64,000 nucleotides of DNA from Mya arenaria (taxonomy: Eukaryota > Mollusca > Bivalvia > Myida > Myidae). The position numbers and the translations under genes were made by a program. The first letter of the stretch is position 1. Each line of letters starts with the position of its first letter. This document shows positions 13,901-25,899 of the stretch, piece by piece. Where the stretch lies: positions 74,525,546 through 74,589,545 of the forward strand of contig NC_069125.1 of the NCBI RefSeq assembly GCF_026914265.1, read 5' to 3'. The notes under the pieces were generated by a model. It ran no database searches, was not told the origin of the DNA, and saw only the letters and a list, made by a program, of their open reading frames with translations.

Positions 13901-16900
13901 GTCCTTCATCAGTGAGTGAGGCAGGGAAAGTCCTTCATCAGTAAGTGAGGTAGTTATTATGTAGCGGAAGTGAAGGAAGCTGCGTTACGGCAATATATTG
14001 CATCAGCTTAGAAGTAGGGACTAGCCTCGGTTACAGGAAGCCCGACAGGCAAAATGATCATCCATTTTCTTCAGTTGGTATCTTTGACACAGGCAGATCC
14101 CAGGGGTGGCTAAGAGCTTGCGACTTTAGAAGTGATGTGTAGAATATTTTCGAAAATACTTTAAGCACATGTTCAGTGTTTAAAGATCTGGCTCATGAGG
14201 TATAAATACTTAATACCAACAAACCGAACAATCCATCAAAACGCACATAAACTTATGCACCTGCAGAAATATTATTTATAACCACTTTGTACGTCAGATG
14301 ACTACTGCAAAGGAATTCCCTATTATAATTTTACGGTGCATGTGTAGAGAATCATCAGATGGCGGTGCCCTAAGAAGATGTATTCTCCAGACCTCTGAGA
14401 TATAAACCAGAACGGGCATCACTGCTTTGTTAAAATGCAGGTTCAAAACCAAAAAGTAAAAGATATTTAGGGACTATCTATCTTCAATCTGCATTTAGCC
14501 ATTATTTATAAATAATAGCTTAATGAGTTTTACAATGATCGGTTCCGTGATGAGAAATCTGTTGTCGGCACTAAATTGCTTGAACATTCTGCTACCATCC
14601 AATCGTCTGCACAGTTATTCATTTCTGATAATCGTTCATGTGTTTTATTAATATCCAATTATATTCTGCAATTGTAAGTGTTTACATTCAACAAGCTGCA
14701 TGTTAACAGTATTTTGAAGAACATACGTTATTGCTCAATAATCGATTATATTCAGGAGAAAGAAAAACCTAACCTGATATTTTATAGTTCTTATAAATAC
14801 ATTTCAATAATAAAGACTGAGTCGAACAACCTATAAAGTAAATTATTTTTCTATTTAGAGACCTTCTTCAAAATGGATGAGATTGGCCTCCTGCATAGCT
14901 GAAAAGAGATACTATTGGAAGGCAATACTACTCCGGTCCAGTGGCACGTGTACGAAACGAGTACGATGGTGCAGTTGAACGTGTACGAAACTGGTACGAT
15001 GGTGCAGTTGAACGTGTACGAAACTGGTACGATGGTGCCGTTGAACGTGTACGAAACGGGTATTATGGTTAAGTGGCACGTATACGATACGGGTATTACG
15101 GGCCTGTGGCACGTGTACGATACGGAGATTATGATCAAGTGACACGTGTGCGAAACAGGTATTATAGTTAAGTGACACGTGTACGATACGGGGTATTATG
15201 GTCAATTTGGCACGTGTACGAAACGGTTATAATGGTCAAGTGACACGTGTACGATACGGGGATTTTGGTCACGTGACACGTGTACGATACGGGTATTATG
15301 GTCCAGTGACACGTATACGATACGGGGATTATGGTCAAGTGACACTCGTAAGATACGGGATTATGGTCCAGTGACACGTGTACGATAAGGGGATTATGGT
15401 CAAGTGGCACGTGTACGAGGCGGGGATTATGGTTAGGTGACACGTGTACGATACGGGTAGTATGGTTAAGTGACACGTGCACGATACGGGTATTATGGTT
15501 AAGTGACACGTGTACGATACGGGTATTATGGTTAAGTGGCACGTGTACGATACGGGTATTATGGTTAAGTGACACGTGTACGATACGGGTATTATGGTTA
15601 AGTGGCACGTGTCTGAGTCGGGGATTATGGTTAAGTGATGCGTGTACGATACGGGGATTATGGTTAATTGACACGTGTACGATACGGGTATTATGGTTAA
15701 GTGGCACATGTACGATACGGGTATTATGGTTAAGTGGCACGTGTACGATACGGGTATTATGGTTAATTGACACGTGTACGATACGGGTATTATGGTTAAT
15801 TGACACGTGTACTATACGGGTAGTATGGTTAAGTGACACGTGTACGATACGGGTATTATGGTTAAGTGGCACGTGTCTGAGTCGGGGATTATGGTTAAGT
15901 GATGCGTGTACGATACGGGGATTATGGTTAATTGACACGTGTACGATACGGGTATTATGGTTAAGTGGCACATGTACGATACGGGTATTATGGTTAAGTG
16001 ACACGTGTACGATACGGGTATTATGGTTAATTGACACGTGTACGATACGGGTATTATGGTTAATTGACACGTGTACTATACGGGTAGTATGGTTAAGTGG
16101 CACATGTACGATACGGGTAGTATGGTTAAGTGGCACATGTACGATACGGGTATTATGGTTAAGTGGCACATGAACGATACGGGTATTATGGTTAAGTGAC
16201 ACGTGTACGATACGGGTATTATGGTTAAGTGACACGTGTACGATACGGGTATTATGGTTAAGTGGCACGTGTCTGAGGCGGGGATTATGGTTAAGTGATA
16301 CGTGTACTATACGGGTATTATGGTTAATTGACACGTGTACGAGGCGGGGATTATGGTTATGTGACACGTGCACGAGACGGGTATTATGGTTAAGTGACAC
16401 GTGCACGAGATGGGAATTATGGTTAAATAGGTGACACGTGCACGAGACCGGTATTATGGTAAAGTGATACGTGCACGAGACGGGTATTATAGTTAAGTGG
16501 CACGTGCACGACACGGGGATTATGTGTGCCGGGTTACGAGGTACATCCAGTCAACGGCTGTTCGCTTTTTGACTAGACAGGGAATTCGTCTGTTTACGTA
16601 TTAACCTAGATCTATAAACTCTCTGGAACAATGGTGTCTTTGAATCATTATTGCTTTGTTCCCTTTTACTGACACTCAAAGTATCAAGACCATTGACTTT
16701 GAATAAATGATTTCAACTATAATGCCAGTACATTGCACTGTAGTTCTAAATTGCTCTCACTCTGAATAACAGAAAGTGGTAATATCGGTCTGTATTTTGC
16801 AATTTCTTGTAATGACGAATGTTTATAGAAACCACTTGGAAACCACGAGTAGTTAGTTGGACAGACAGACGATTACGATCATTGTTTATACTTGCTGGAG

Positions 16901-18323
16901 CCAGGGGGAAAACACGGAACTGTGTCCCAGACATCTTTCAATAACGATTTATCAGTACTTTGTGGCATTGTATATCAATATAATTATGTGAGATTGTCAG
17001 CTTTGTTGTCCTTACATATGCATATATTTAGATCACGGTTCTTATGGCAGCATCCCACGACATTTCCATACAAACGGCCTCGAGGAAACATTATATGCAC
17101 CGCAGGATGACAGATTCTTGTGACTATTTCCGTCAGCTCGGTCACAATCATTTGAAGTATGTTGTACACGTTCGTGTGTTCATCATCAGTGACTTTGCTT
17201 GCAAATTGATATAAACATATATTTGAGAGCCTAGTTAGTCACGCAATTGAATAAGAAAAGTCTAGCCGGTGGTAATCAAGTTTGCCCCGCATCTATTACA
17301 ATACAATCGACACAATACGTATCTCTCAGACAAAACGACTGCCACCCGGTATGCGGACCGGGGCTGGATAATGTAATGGGGCTGGTCGGGTGTCGCTTGC
17401 TGACAGACCGCGGCCCGATAGTTATAAAGTCTCGTATAATAAAGACTTCCAAACGCAACTGAGTCACACCAATCTATTGTCACTGACACATCAGTTTCTC
17501 ATCCAATTTATGATACATGTCATGAATCTTTTTAATTTGCTCATCGATAACAATTTTCCAAGTTCAGGATCGTGTATCATGCTTCCGTTTTGAGGTATTT
17601 ACAATACCAAGAAATGACTCAATAAAAACATTCATCGCCGCTGTGTATGCACAGCTAGTACTTAATTGTTATTAAAATGTCATCATATTATTACGCATAC
17701 CCTACACTGTGACAGATTTCATGAATTACTGCAACAAACAAAAACAAAAGAAAAATATATATTAAACTAGCATCATTTGGTTGAGAGAAGTGCGACTCAC
17801 CTGTTGGGTACAGTGGCTCTGGAGTTGTGTTCGCCGCCTCTTCTTGCGTCCGTACGTCAGTAAGGCGGAATTCCAGACTAGAGCGCATTGTCCACTCAAG
17901 TCGCTCCACAATTCGCGACAGGTTACGCACTATTGTATCCAAAGCTTGAAAATTTGCATTTAAAGTTTCAACACTAATTTCCTGTGTATGAATACTTCTT
18001 TGTAAACGTTTTAACGTCAAACTCTCCTTTTTCAATGTGTCTCTTGTCTCATTCATATTTTCTGATATTACATTTAAATGAACGTCGTCATTGTTTTTAT
18101 TTAAGTCGTCGAGCGAGGTTTTCAAATACTTTTCGAACTTATTTTCAAACGCTTCTAATCTTTTATCTATGTCTTGGTTTATTTGTGCAATATATTTCTT
18201 ACAACGACACTTTCGCCGACGCGATTTCTTAGCGTCATCGTCGGCGCCGATGTTGGATGTGTTGACGAGTGTGAGCGCGGCGCAAAGCACTGCGACCTGC
18301 ACCAGCAGGGTTTGGGGGTTCAT
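1956..18323 (-). CDS. secreted coiled-coil fibrinogen-related protein (FReD lectin), 4 exons
   Basis: The four coding exons on the minus strand are 18323-17801, 5968-5849, 5532-5395 and 2383-1956. All introns are GT-AG and phase 1, giving 402 aa. Residues 1-22 form a signal peptide ([20 protein letters not shown]). The second in-frame ATG at 18323 is preferred because the upstream one at 18377 would put a non-signal extension in front. Residues 32-43 are a polybasic Cys motif ([12 protein letters not shown]), and about 45-150 form a heptad-rich coiled coil likely to oligomerise. From residue 175 there is a full fibrinogen C-terminal domain: [23 protein letters not shown], the Ca-site-like DRDND and [15 protein letters not shown]. 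Known relatives (ficolins, tachylectins, molluscan FREPs) bind acetylated sugars or pathogen surfaces extracellularly. No Ig domain is present, so it is not a classical gastropod FREP. A tenascin- or angiopoietin-like developmental role is also possible. The ligand is unknown. Confidence 0.92.
3428..4387 (+). CDS. uncharacterised 254-aa protein, two exons, nested in an intron of the opposite-strand gene
   Basis: The exons are 3428-4076 (donor GTGAGT) and 4272-4387 (acceptor TTACAG), phase 1, with the stop TGA at 4385-4387, giving 254 aa. The start context ccATGg is good. A possible 5'UTR acceptor (ttgctattgcag) ends at about 3273, suggesting an upstream non-coding exon. The protein is hydrophilic with no signal peptide or membrane segment. 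Its N terminus is basic and proline-rich ([12 protein letters not shown]), followed by a short Cys/His-containing stretch (CTCYP, QCPHKDH). An acidic, serine-containing patch ([18 protein letters not shown]) covers about residues 100-118, and a Tyr/Asn then Pro/Arg-rich tail ends in ARKPMTAS. I do not recognise the family and assign no function. High GC and codon continuity across the splice argue for a real gene. It lies wholly inside intron 3 (2384-5394) of the minus-strand fibrinogen-domain gene. Confidence 0.75.
4388..5225 (+). other. probable 3'UTR of the nested gene
   Basis: After the stop codon the strand contains no further coding exon. It crosses a 32-bp minisatellite and reaches an AATAAA at 5203-5208. 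Cleavage about 15-20 bases later would end this transcript only some 170 bases before exon 3 of the opposite-strand fibrinogen gene. The assignment rests on the hexamer alone. Confidence 0.45.
4675..4866. repeat. 32-bp minisatellite, 6 units
   Basis: Head-to-tail copies are built on CTCATACTCCTGGCGGGCGT followed by ATACAGGTGATT. The first five are almost identical and the last is degenerate. The array lies in the presumed 3'UTR of the nested plus-strand gene and in intron 3 of the minus-strand gene. Confidence 0.9.
5969..7660. other. intron 1 of the fibrinogen gene, proximal non-repetitive part
   Basis: This is intronic sequence on the minus strand between the exon at 5849-5968 and the large minisatellite. 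I see no coding exon, RNA gene or recognisable mobile element. Small open frames here have no family resemblance. Confidence 0.5.
7668..9185. repeat. 31-bp minisatellite with alternating subunits, about 49 units
   Basis: The unit is TATGACAGTACAGTCGCTG plus a variable 12-base half, either TCTGATTGCCGG or CCTGAAGGCCAG. The two forms alternate over much of the array, giving a 62-bp higher-order period. Some units carry an AAAGGACAGTCTGACAGCGA variant. Three periods make 93 bases, so one strand stays open for over 440 codons with a 31-residue repeat, but this is arithmetic and not a gene. It lies in intron 1 of the fibrinogen-domain gene. Confidence 0.95.
9190..11570. other. intronic sequence without recognised genes
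   Basis: This is part of fibrinogen-gene intron 1. A 137-codon minus-strand frame at 10221-10634 has no domain I recognise and no splice or start context that would support it. No other structure is seen. Confidence 0.45.
11577..11745. repeat. 83-bp direct tandem duplication, 2 units
   Basis: A segment beginning GGTCCCTTCTACCTGGAAGG and ending in an ATGTC context occurs twice in a row with very few differences, so the duplication is recent. It lies in intron 1 of the fibrinogen-domain gene. Confidence 0.85.
12240..13310. repeat. 39-bp minisatellite, about 27 units
   Basis: The unit is GGAGTCCTTCATCAGTGGGT followed by GAAGTACTATGGGCGTGGG, with deletion variants that fuse two units. Because 39 is a multiple of three, several frames on both strands remain open. 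These are not genes. The array passes directly into a related 29-bp array. Confidence 0.95.
13311..13957. repeat. 29-bp minisatellite derived from the adjacent 39-bp array, about 22 units
   Basis: The unit is AGGTAGGGAAAGTCCTTCAT plus CAGTAAGTG. It shares the core AGTCCTTCATCAGT with the neighbouring 39-bp unit and begins exactly where that array ends, so one array most likely gave rise to the other after loss of about ten bases from the unit. Subtypes (AGGTAG, GGGCAG, AGGAAG) alternate. Confidence 0.9.
13960..14925. other. intronic spacer between minisatellites
   Basis: AT-rich intronic sequence of the fibrinogen-domain gene. No gene, RNA or mobile element is recognised. Confidence 0.45.
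14930..16525. repeat. 33-bp minisatellite with a CACGTG E-box in most units, about 48 units
   Basis: The unit is GTGACACGTGTACGATACGG plus GTATTATGGTTAA. I count about 34 exact CACGTG palindromes by eye. Other units carry CACATG, CACGTA or ATGCGTG variants. A block of eight units (264 bp) starting near 15602 is repeated at about 15866, showing a recent block duplication. The 11-codon periodicity keeps a minus-strand frame open for about 448 codons, but with no start, splice or family support. It lies in intron 1 of the fibrinogen-domain gene, about 1.3 kb below its first coding exon. Confidence 0.95.
16526..17800. other. intron 1 of the fibrinogen gene next to exon 1
   Basis: Non-repetitive intronic sequence ending at the donor GTGAGT (minus strand) that follows the exon boundary at 17801. 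No coding exon or known element is seen on either strand. Confidence 0.45.
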
Positions 18324-19190
18324 GTTTGCTATCACAGACGATGTGTTTATCACTGATGGTACCAGCGGATGATCCAAGTCAGATGCGTCTCGGTTGGTGT
18401 GTATTCATGTCACACTGGGTCGCATCTTGCCTGAAGAATTGAAACAAATTGTTAAAGTTGTTAAGTAACAATGTGAAAAGCTAAGCACATGCTGAGTTGT
18501 GATCACCACTGACCATGCAATTATTTTAATACTGATTTATAGACATTTCAAATTAGCCAAACAAATGTCACATATTTTCTCCAGTTTTCCTCTAATGACT
18601 TCCATGAAATGCCACAACGTTACCACACTCCACAGGATATTCTGACATGGTATAATTGTGTATATAATATATATATATATATGTGGGCAAAACGGGAAAC
18701 GTCACGAGTTGAAAATTTAGCCAAGTCTCGTTTATGACCAACCGTCCGAACTGAAAGTTGTCAAGCATACGTCTAGCAAAACAGGATAATTACTTCTCAA
18801 CACAAGTGGTTGACACAAGTACACGCATCAAGTTGCTGTTACGAAAACATTTCATACGAAGTCATATGTTTCAACAAGAAAATCTGAAGTAAATAAATAT
18901 GTCTAAATCACTCCATTTTCAATAACTGTACTATTCTGACTTCAAATCGCTCTAATGTCTACCCATTGCCAGTGACATGTGGTGAGATACCATGTTGCGT
19001 TATCGGATGTTATCGCGCCACTATTCCAGTTAAATGACGTTGCTATTTAAATAACAAAAGAAAAGAAATCCAGCGTCACACGCAGTGTATCTCCTATTCA
19101 GGAGGAGTGTGACCTCCATAAATGGCGACGGAGTGCTAATAATCTCTCTGTGCAGTGCAAACACTTCTTCCCTAAAGTAACAGGGGCTAC
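18324..19190 (-). promoter_or_regulatory. upstream region of the fibrinogen-domain gene
   Basis: This segment lies 5' of the chosen start codon on the minus strand. A TA-rich run (18,660-18,682) could include a TATA element, but no clear initiator or transcription-factor cluster is visible, and an upstream non-coding exon cannot be excluded. The in-frame ATG at 18377 is judged to be a less likely start because it would mask the signal peptide. Confidence 0.3.
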
Positions 19191-19224
19191 ATTTGTCCGA
19201 ATTTAACGTTTCTATGTCGGACTA

Positions 19225-19575
19225 CGTCGCTCTTGCAGAAAATGTACGCCGTCACCGAGGAGCTATATATTTCGTCATCGACGGTCTATACGCGGCGCTT
19301 CCGACGGGATGTGTACGTTGCAAGCTCTATACGCCGTCACATACGGGGTATGTACGCCGCCACCGACGGGCTATGTACGCCGTCAGGCTATGTGTGCACT
19401 CACTGACGGACAATGTAGGCCGTCGCCGACGGATTATGTACGACGTCACCGACGGGCTTTGTATTCCTTCACCGACCGGTTATGTACGCCATGACAGACG
19501 GACTATGTACGCCGTCACAGACGGACTATGTACTCCGTTTCCGACGGGATATGTATGTCGGCACCGACGCACGCA
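19225..19575. repeat. degenerate ~23-bp minisatellite
   Basis: Imperfect copies of CTATGTACGCCGTCACCGACGG run for about 15 units, with CpG-rich cores and substitutions at every unit. A 134-codon plus-strand frame through it has the matching repeat and no independent support. Confidence 0.8.
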
Positions 19576-19579
19576 AAAC

Positions 19580-22500
19580 AGTCGCTCGGTCAAGTAGCCA
19601 GTGGCTTCCACGTACAACTGTAATTAGTTTTTGATCCAAACCATAATTAGCGTACGTTTTGTGGTTATTCTAGTTCACAAGGCTGGTGAAAAAGGTAAGT
19701 TGTGTTTACCTTGGACAGCGCATTCAGCGTTCCTGCCAGGATTAATCATAATACAGCGAGTGTATCCAGGGGAAGCGTTTATATCACTGTCTTGGCGAAC
19801 ACATAAAACACATCCCTGCTATAATCCAGAAACATGGATCAGATCACACAATAAAAGTCCACCAGTCGACAAGGACAATCATAATGTTCTACGAACATTC
19901 GTCTTGATTCATTAGTTATTACTTTCCAAGCACCCACAATAGTAATGCCTTCTGCAACTGTGCTATATTTATTTAACGTTATTCGAAGACTTTGATGAAA
20001 ATTTTAAAATACTACCAGTATGGTTCACAGATGTACTCCAACAAATACCACTGTGCTATGTTTCCAACACTATGCTGGCCTGGGCACCAGCCTGGAATGA
20101 GATAACAGCACCGGGCTTATCAGCCGCCGTCAGCCCTCTCGCTGGGACCCGACCCTCATTAGCCCCATATATCAAGTGGCGGTCTGGGCATGACACTTCA
20201 TCTATTATGCCAATATATTGTAATAAAAAGATGTGGTGTAGTTTTATTGTTTGATCAGAATATGTAATCAGTTTAAGAATCAGCATGGATGACCTGACCA
20301 TTTCTTTTCACAACAGTCTGCGGTACAATTACTGTTTTATATAATTTTTCTTTCTTTTTTTATACTTTTCTGAAAATGCTACTTCAAAATCAGAACTTAG
20401 ACATTTATATATGCAACACTATAAGTAATTTTGTTTCAAAGGCATAAACCAGAATTATTTCGGTGTGAAGTACTTACAAAAGTTTTAATAAAAATCCATT
20501 GAAGTTATTCTCTGTTGTCTGTTAATGGCACTTCATTTCCTTTTTCCATTAGAGCAAAGCTGTGTCCGAAATGAATAGCACTCGAGTAGATACAATGTGT
20601 TTTTCCCATGAACTATTGTCAGTATACCGAACTGTTCATCGGTAGAGTGTGAGTGTGTATCAGGCACGTTGCTGGCCGTTCCGCGTGGTAATATTGAGCG
20701 GCAGGCTGCGAACTGGCTCCTCGCAGACCCTGCTAGCGCGTCGGCCCAGGTAACGTCAACACCTGTCGGTGGCAGGCCGCGCACAGCTTAAGCCAGCCTT
20801 AACTCTGACCTGTCCACACGCCTCCCCCCCCCCCCGTAATCAAGCGCATCAAATGATCGAACGACGTCTACTCTGGGACTGTGGGGTATTATATCCCCGT
20901 CAAAGTCTGTCTAAAATATGAATTTTATTTTAATCGTATAAAAAGTAAGTGTTTACCTTGAGGATGTTAATCTTAATTCAGAATGTATTGTATTGTATTA
21001 AGTATCCAAATAACCTGAGTCTATATTACCATTGTTTAAGCTTGCGAATGCATTCTTCTATCAAACAAAGCCTTACAAGCTGTTCATGTCCAGTTTTAAC
21101 GCCAATTACGAGCCTGGCAAAGAGTTGGTACTTAAGAAATACTTCGCCTGATTGTTGTGTATGAACCACTTTGTTGACCTCAGTTTTGGGTACAGAACAC
21201 TCCACAACTTATCGTACACATATCACGAGCGTATAATGAAGACTCCGCAGTTATGATGTTTTATGCCGAATTCCCACAGCGAATTCATATTGAATTTCAC
21301 GTAGGGTGTTCATCAATATTGTAGACTCATGGCTCAATTACTATTAATAATGTCTGCCTGCGAACATTCTGAAGAAATATTTCTCGTGACTATTGGATCT
21401 ACAGAAACTTGGCGCACGATGGTAGATGGTCAGTCTTTCTTTGTACGGTTTGCGTCACCATTAACACTGCCATAAACGATCCATTCAGATACTAATAAAA
21501 GCCGTAATTTATCTTGACCATAATATATTCACACAAGATAAAAGTTGCGATCAGTTGAAAGCCGTTACAGAGTTTGTGGTACCAGTGTTGACGATTGGCA
21601 TTCTTTTCCCGATAAGGCGGCGCGCTGATAAGTGGGCCTGGGACGGGTGGACAGGCGCTGGCACCCTGGCACGAATGATGCCCTTGTTACCCCGCTCTCA
21701 CACTACTGATCGAGAAGGCCCTTGGATGGACAGCTAACGCCACAACTAATCCACCACCAAGGTTTCACTCGACAACAGTATACTATGTATAGTATTATTA
21801 AAAAGCTTTGCATTATAAAACTGAAATCCTACCAGTTATAAACCAACGCAAAGTCAACGAAAACTTCATTCATACAATACATTTCCGGAGTTGCATTACA
21901 TATACATGTATGAGACAATGATCCAAATATCAAACTTTATCGAACTGACGTTTTTTCCTTAAGAATCTTTAGCTATAACAAAAAAGCAAGCTTACCAAAA
22001 CTCTGTTCTGTATTCATATACGTTTATTAGAAAATATTTATGATGAAAATGATTTGCATTTAGTTCGGCTTCTATATAAAGAACTTTGTCAAACTCTCAT
22101 TAGAAACGTAATGAAAAACATTACTTCCTTTCACAGCGAATTCCTTCACGTCATACGACTGAATTCCCCAAAATGCAGTTAATTGTATGAACAAAGAAAA
22201 TAATTAAAGCAAATTTAGTCATTACATCAACTGACATTGATTTGCATTGCTTCCAGAATACAATTATTCATATTTTAAGAAAGGAAGCTATTTACCGTAT
22301 TTGTTCCTTTCATTATGCATATATAAATGACCATTACTTCGTTATCAGCTTTTTAGTTAAATAAAAAAAAACATTTGAAATTTACTTTATTTAAACATCT
22401 TTATATATATCATACATTTTAAAAGTTGTTTAATTGATTTCTTTTATTTGTTCAAACCTTTGACCAAAACCGCCACACATACCTAAATAATGTATCTCCA

Positions 22501-25155
22501 CCAATTGACGTTTGTAGATCAATGATTCGATGACTCGTTAGAATAAATACGGCTACAGTGACTTCAGTATGGCTTTTGAGAGTAATGAATGGAATTTGAG
22601 ATATGGGCTGATTCGCATTCCTTAACTATTATACCAGTGATTTGTCTTTGTGCTAGTCAACAGTGAGGTCAAACGAAATATGACTAAAATGTATTCAGTT
22701 AAATTTAAAATGTAGTGGAAGTCATCAACACTCGTCATTGCTAAGATACAAGTATTATGTAGATGGTAATTGCAAGTCACAGCTTACTGTTTAACTTCCT
22801 TCTTCACTCGCTTCATCGGATATCTAATAGCAGCAATATGTTGTCATCCTGGCCGTTTTCAGTGACCTTATATGTGCTTGTAGTAAAGAAACGCAGGAAA
22901 TCACGTTCACCAATGTTACTCACGTTAACTCTTATGCATGGCCGATGCCGCGTCGTGCTGTGTTGATGACATGGACATGTAAGTCCGCATACACATTCGG
23001 TTGTTATACCCGTGACTATGGGAATGTTCCTTTTCACATTAAACACAGTCAAACAATAGTTTACTTAAAACTTTGAAAATAAACCTGAGACAGATAACCA
23101 GAGTCTTCATTTTAAGAAAGCAAACTCAAAATGTAACCTCTGTGCAAAAGTATATTATCACTGTGTTGTTCGATCAGGAGTGATTGATGTAGCGAGTGGC
23201 TGCTCGACTATTACGATAACAAAATTGTAAATCATAATTTGTTTAACATTTATTCTTACACGGTTTTGTAGTCATATATAAGCAAAGATTGACAGTGTTT
23301 GTGAATATGACGATTGTGGTGGTCTTTATGTTTACAATGGGAAAGGGTCTATAGAAAAAAGTTTGGATGGTAAGCAAAGTGAATACTTTTCATCAATAAT
23401 ACATTAATTTCAACTTTCCTTAAACTATGTTGTAAAGGAACGGTTTTGATGTCCGTAAATAGTCAAAGCACCGATATAAAACATGTTTCTATAAAGATAT
23501 GTTAGGCTGACGGCTGTAACGAAAAACAACAAACTTATTCGCTGCCCTTTTGTTTAGACTGGTCGCTAGTCAGACGCAGTGGTGATTCCCCTTTGTCAAA
23601 GGAAAGCACTGTGTTTGAAAATCGCTACCTAATCACGCGCATACCTCTTGTAAGATTTCACGATAAGAAACACAGGGTACATGTCTCAGGCTTACCGCAA
23701 TGCGCAGATTACTGAAATAGGCAGACAAATATACCCTCAAATAATGTGATAATGCACCTAAATGTCGACCTTACGTGTTTGGAACATTTTCCACATACCT
23801 CCTTAATTGTACCGCAGATATTTAATTCGAAATCAAGTATTGACTGCTAGTCATTTGGTGGGGATATACATGTTTTGTATAACCTTTAACATGTTTCTGA
23901 CAACATGGCGCTCCCTTGATTTAATACGTCAGTTAACCGGCGTATATCAATTCATGTCAGCCCTGCTTATTTCCGTCACTTAGTAGAATGTTTAAATTTA
24001 TGTTTACCCTCCGAATTTGAATTATTATAAAACATATAAATACACGTTTTTACCTATTCAGGCGCGTCTGTGTTGTCTTGCATCAAAAATCTTCTTGTTA
24101 TATATAGGGATACATGTTTGTAATTTTCAGTTGGAAGGTATACATGGATTCATTTTATATATAAGAAAACAAATCCTAAATGATAACTCTCCTTTAACTG
24201 TACTTCAAATTTGTGTTTAAGAACCGTTTTGTTGCGTGAAAAATCTTCTAAAACGACAAATAAAGTCATAAAATGAATAAGCATAACGTCTAAAAAGAGA
24301 ACTTAAAAGAAGTTATTCGCTGTTCTTTTAGTTTGGCTGGTCGCCGACCATACGAGTTCGTTGTTTTTTTTAAAATATATACTTTCTATGAAAACGATTT
24401 GTATACACGTTGTGTTAGTAAATACGCATGTAAGAATCTGATGGTTAGTTCATATGTATTTGATAGAAAACATAAGTGCCAAAACACGAACTAGATAGAT
24501 AAATTTAAGTTTAAAGAATATGATATGAAAACTTAAAGCGTAATTCAAAGGAATTGTGATTAACGATAAAAGCAAGGGCGGATCCAGGACTTGGCGTTAG
24601 ATGGGGCATAACTTAGGGGCGTAATCTTTTGAGGCCGGAAAGATAACGCGACAGCACTGAATTTTCTCGCGATATCGCAAGGTGTCAGTTTATATAGTCG
24701 TTTCCGTGAAATTACGCATGCCGGCGATGGCCGAGAAACTACGATTGCGAAAATTTAATGTCATAAATCCGTCATAGTTCGGACATTTCGGTTTGTTCCG
24801 AATGCGTAGTTTTTATTATTAGTAGTAGTAGTCATTATTACTATTAAGGTCATGGCTGTGTATTATACGTGATTTGGCTCTTTATATGAAGTTAAATAGA
24901 TATGGCGTTAGTTGTTGACCATGTTTTTCTCTCTTTATTTTATAGTTGTATTTAATGTTACGGATACGTTATATAGAATATGAGCTGAGTTAATTACAAT
25001 TATAACAATGTGATGAACTTTTAGATAAAACAATATTACATAAATACATACAACAGAACAAAGACAAAATACATTAATACAGCGAGTTTTGTTAATTTTA
25101 TGTAGGATATCAATTATATAAAACACGATACAAAGAAATATACATCTTATTCTTA
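19580..25155. other. gene-poor intergenic region
   Basis: I searched both strands for exons with splice context and found none convincing. Three short GC-richer islands (about 20,050-20,180, 20,640-20,800 and 21,590-21,740) stand out against AT-rich surroundings but have no long open frame. A 15-base C run sits at about 20,822-20,836. The phrase GGCGGATCCAGGACTTGGCG at about 24,583 resembles the edge of a dispersed repeat, but no second end was found. Confidence 0.5.
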
Positions 25156-25159
25156 TTTT

Positions 25160-25302
25160 ACAAAAACAACAACACACACACACACACACGTACGCACGCA
25201 CGCAAGCACGGCACACACGCACGCACGCACGGACGCACACACACATTCGCGGCACACACACACGCACGCACGCACACACGCACACACACACACACACACA
25301 CC
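25160..25302. repeat. (CA)n/(CACG)n microsatellite
   Basis: A run of ACAC and ACGC dinucleotide and tetranucleotide repeats with short interruptions (AAGCACGG, GGACGC, TTCGCGG). The complementary strand reads as a Cys/Val/Arg frame that is purely a repeat artefact. Confidence 0.95.
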
Positions 25303-25899
25303 TAAAGTCTAATCTCTAGTTGACCTTGACACTCGTCAAATCGCTACTAATATGCTTCTGTTAACCGAAACATGCATGTAAATAAAAAAATAAGTAATTT
25401 GTTTAAATTACATGTCTAATTCCAGCAGTACTAAATATCAAATAACAACTATTTGGACCTCAATTGAAATGCTATCAGAATAGAAAAATAAATAAGCAAA
25501 TACCTTCAATATGATGTTCCCCTCCCAAATAAATAAATAAACTTTATATAATTATATAATATTAACTGCTTACGCCAGAAACCAAAAATAAAATGTTCAT
25601 AATAATTATTTTTGGCCCAAGGTTCACCAAAAAAAAGAAGGAAAAGGACTGTCATTTGTTAAAAACTCATGAAAACATATTATCATTGGTTACTAAAAGA
25701 TAATGAGAAATCAGTAATTCCATAGTTAACCCATCAACAGACATACATCATATGATAATAGTTAACAGTAAACACTTATCATTTCCATATAAGTTCCGTA
25801 AACTCTCTAATAATCACATGTGTAGGATTATTCATGAGAAATCATGAATCTTCATAATTCGTCTAAAGTAGCATTGAATTAACTATTGAAGCCTTAATA

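Noticed and set aside
15168-16514. 448-codon open frame on the minus strand with an 11-residue [11 protein letters not shown] repeat
   Set aside because: The 33-bp unit is a multiple of three and lacks stops in this frame. Indel units and overlapping open frames show there is no protein constraint.
18323-18377. Upstream ATG at 18377 as the start of the fibrinogen-domain protein
   Set aside because: It would place 18 non-hydrophobic residues ahead of a clear signal peptide. The second ATG gives a standard secreted N terminus.
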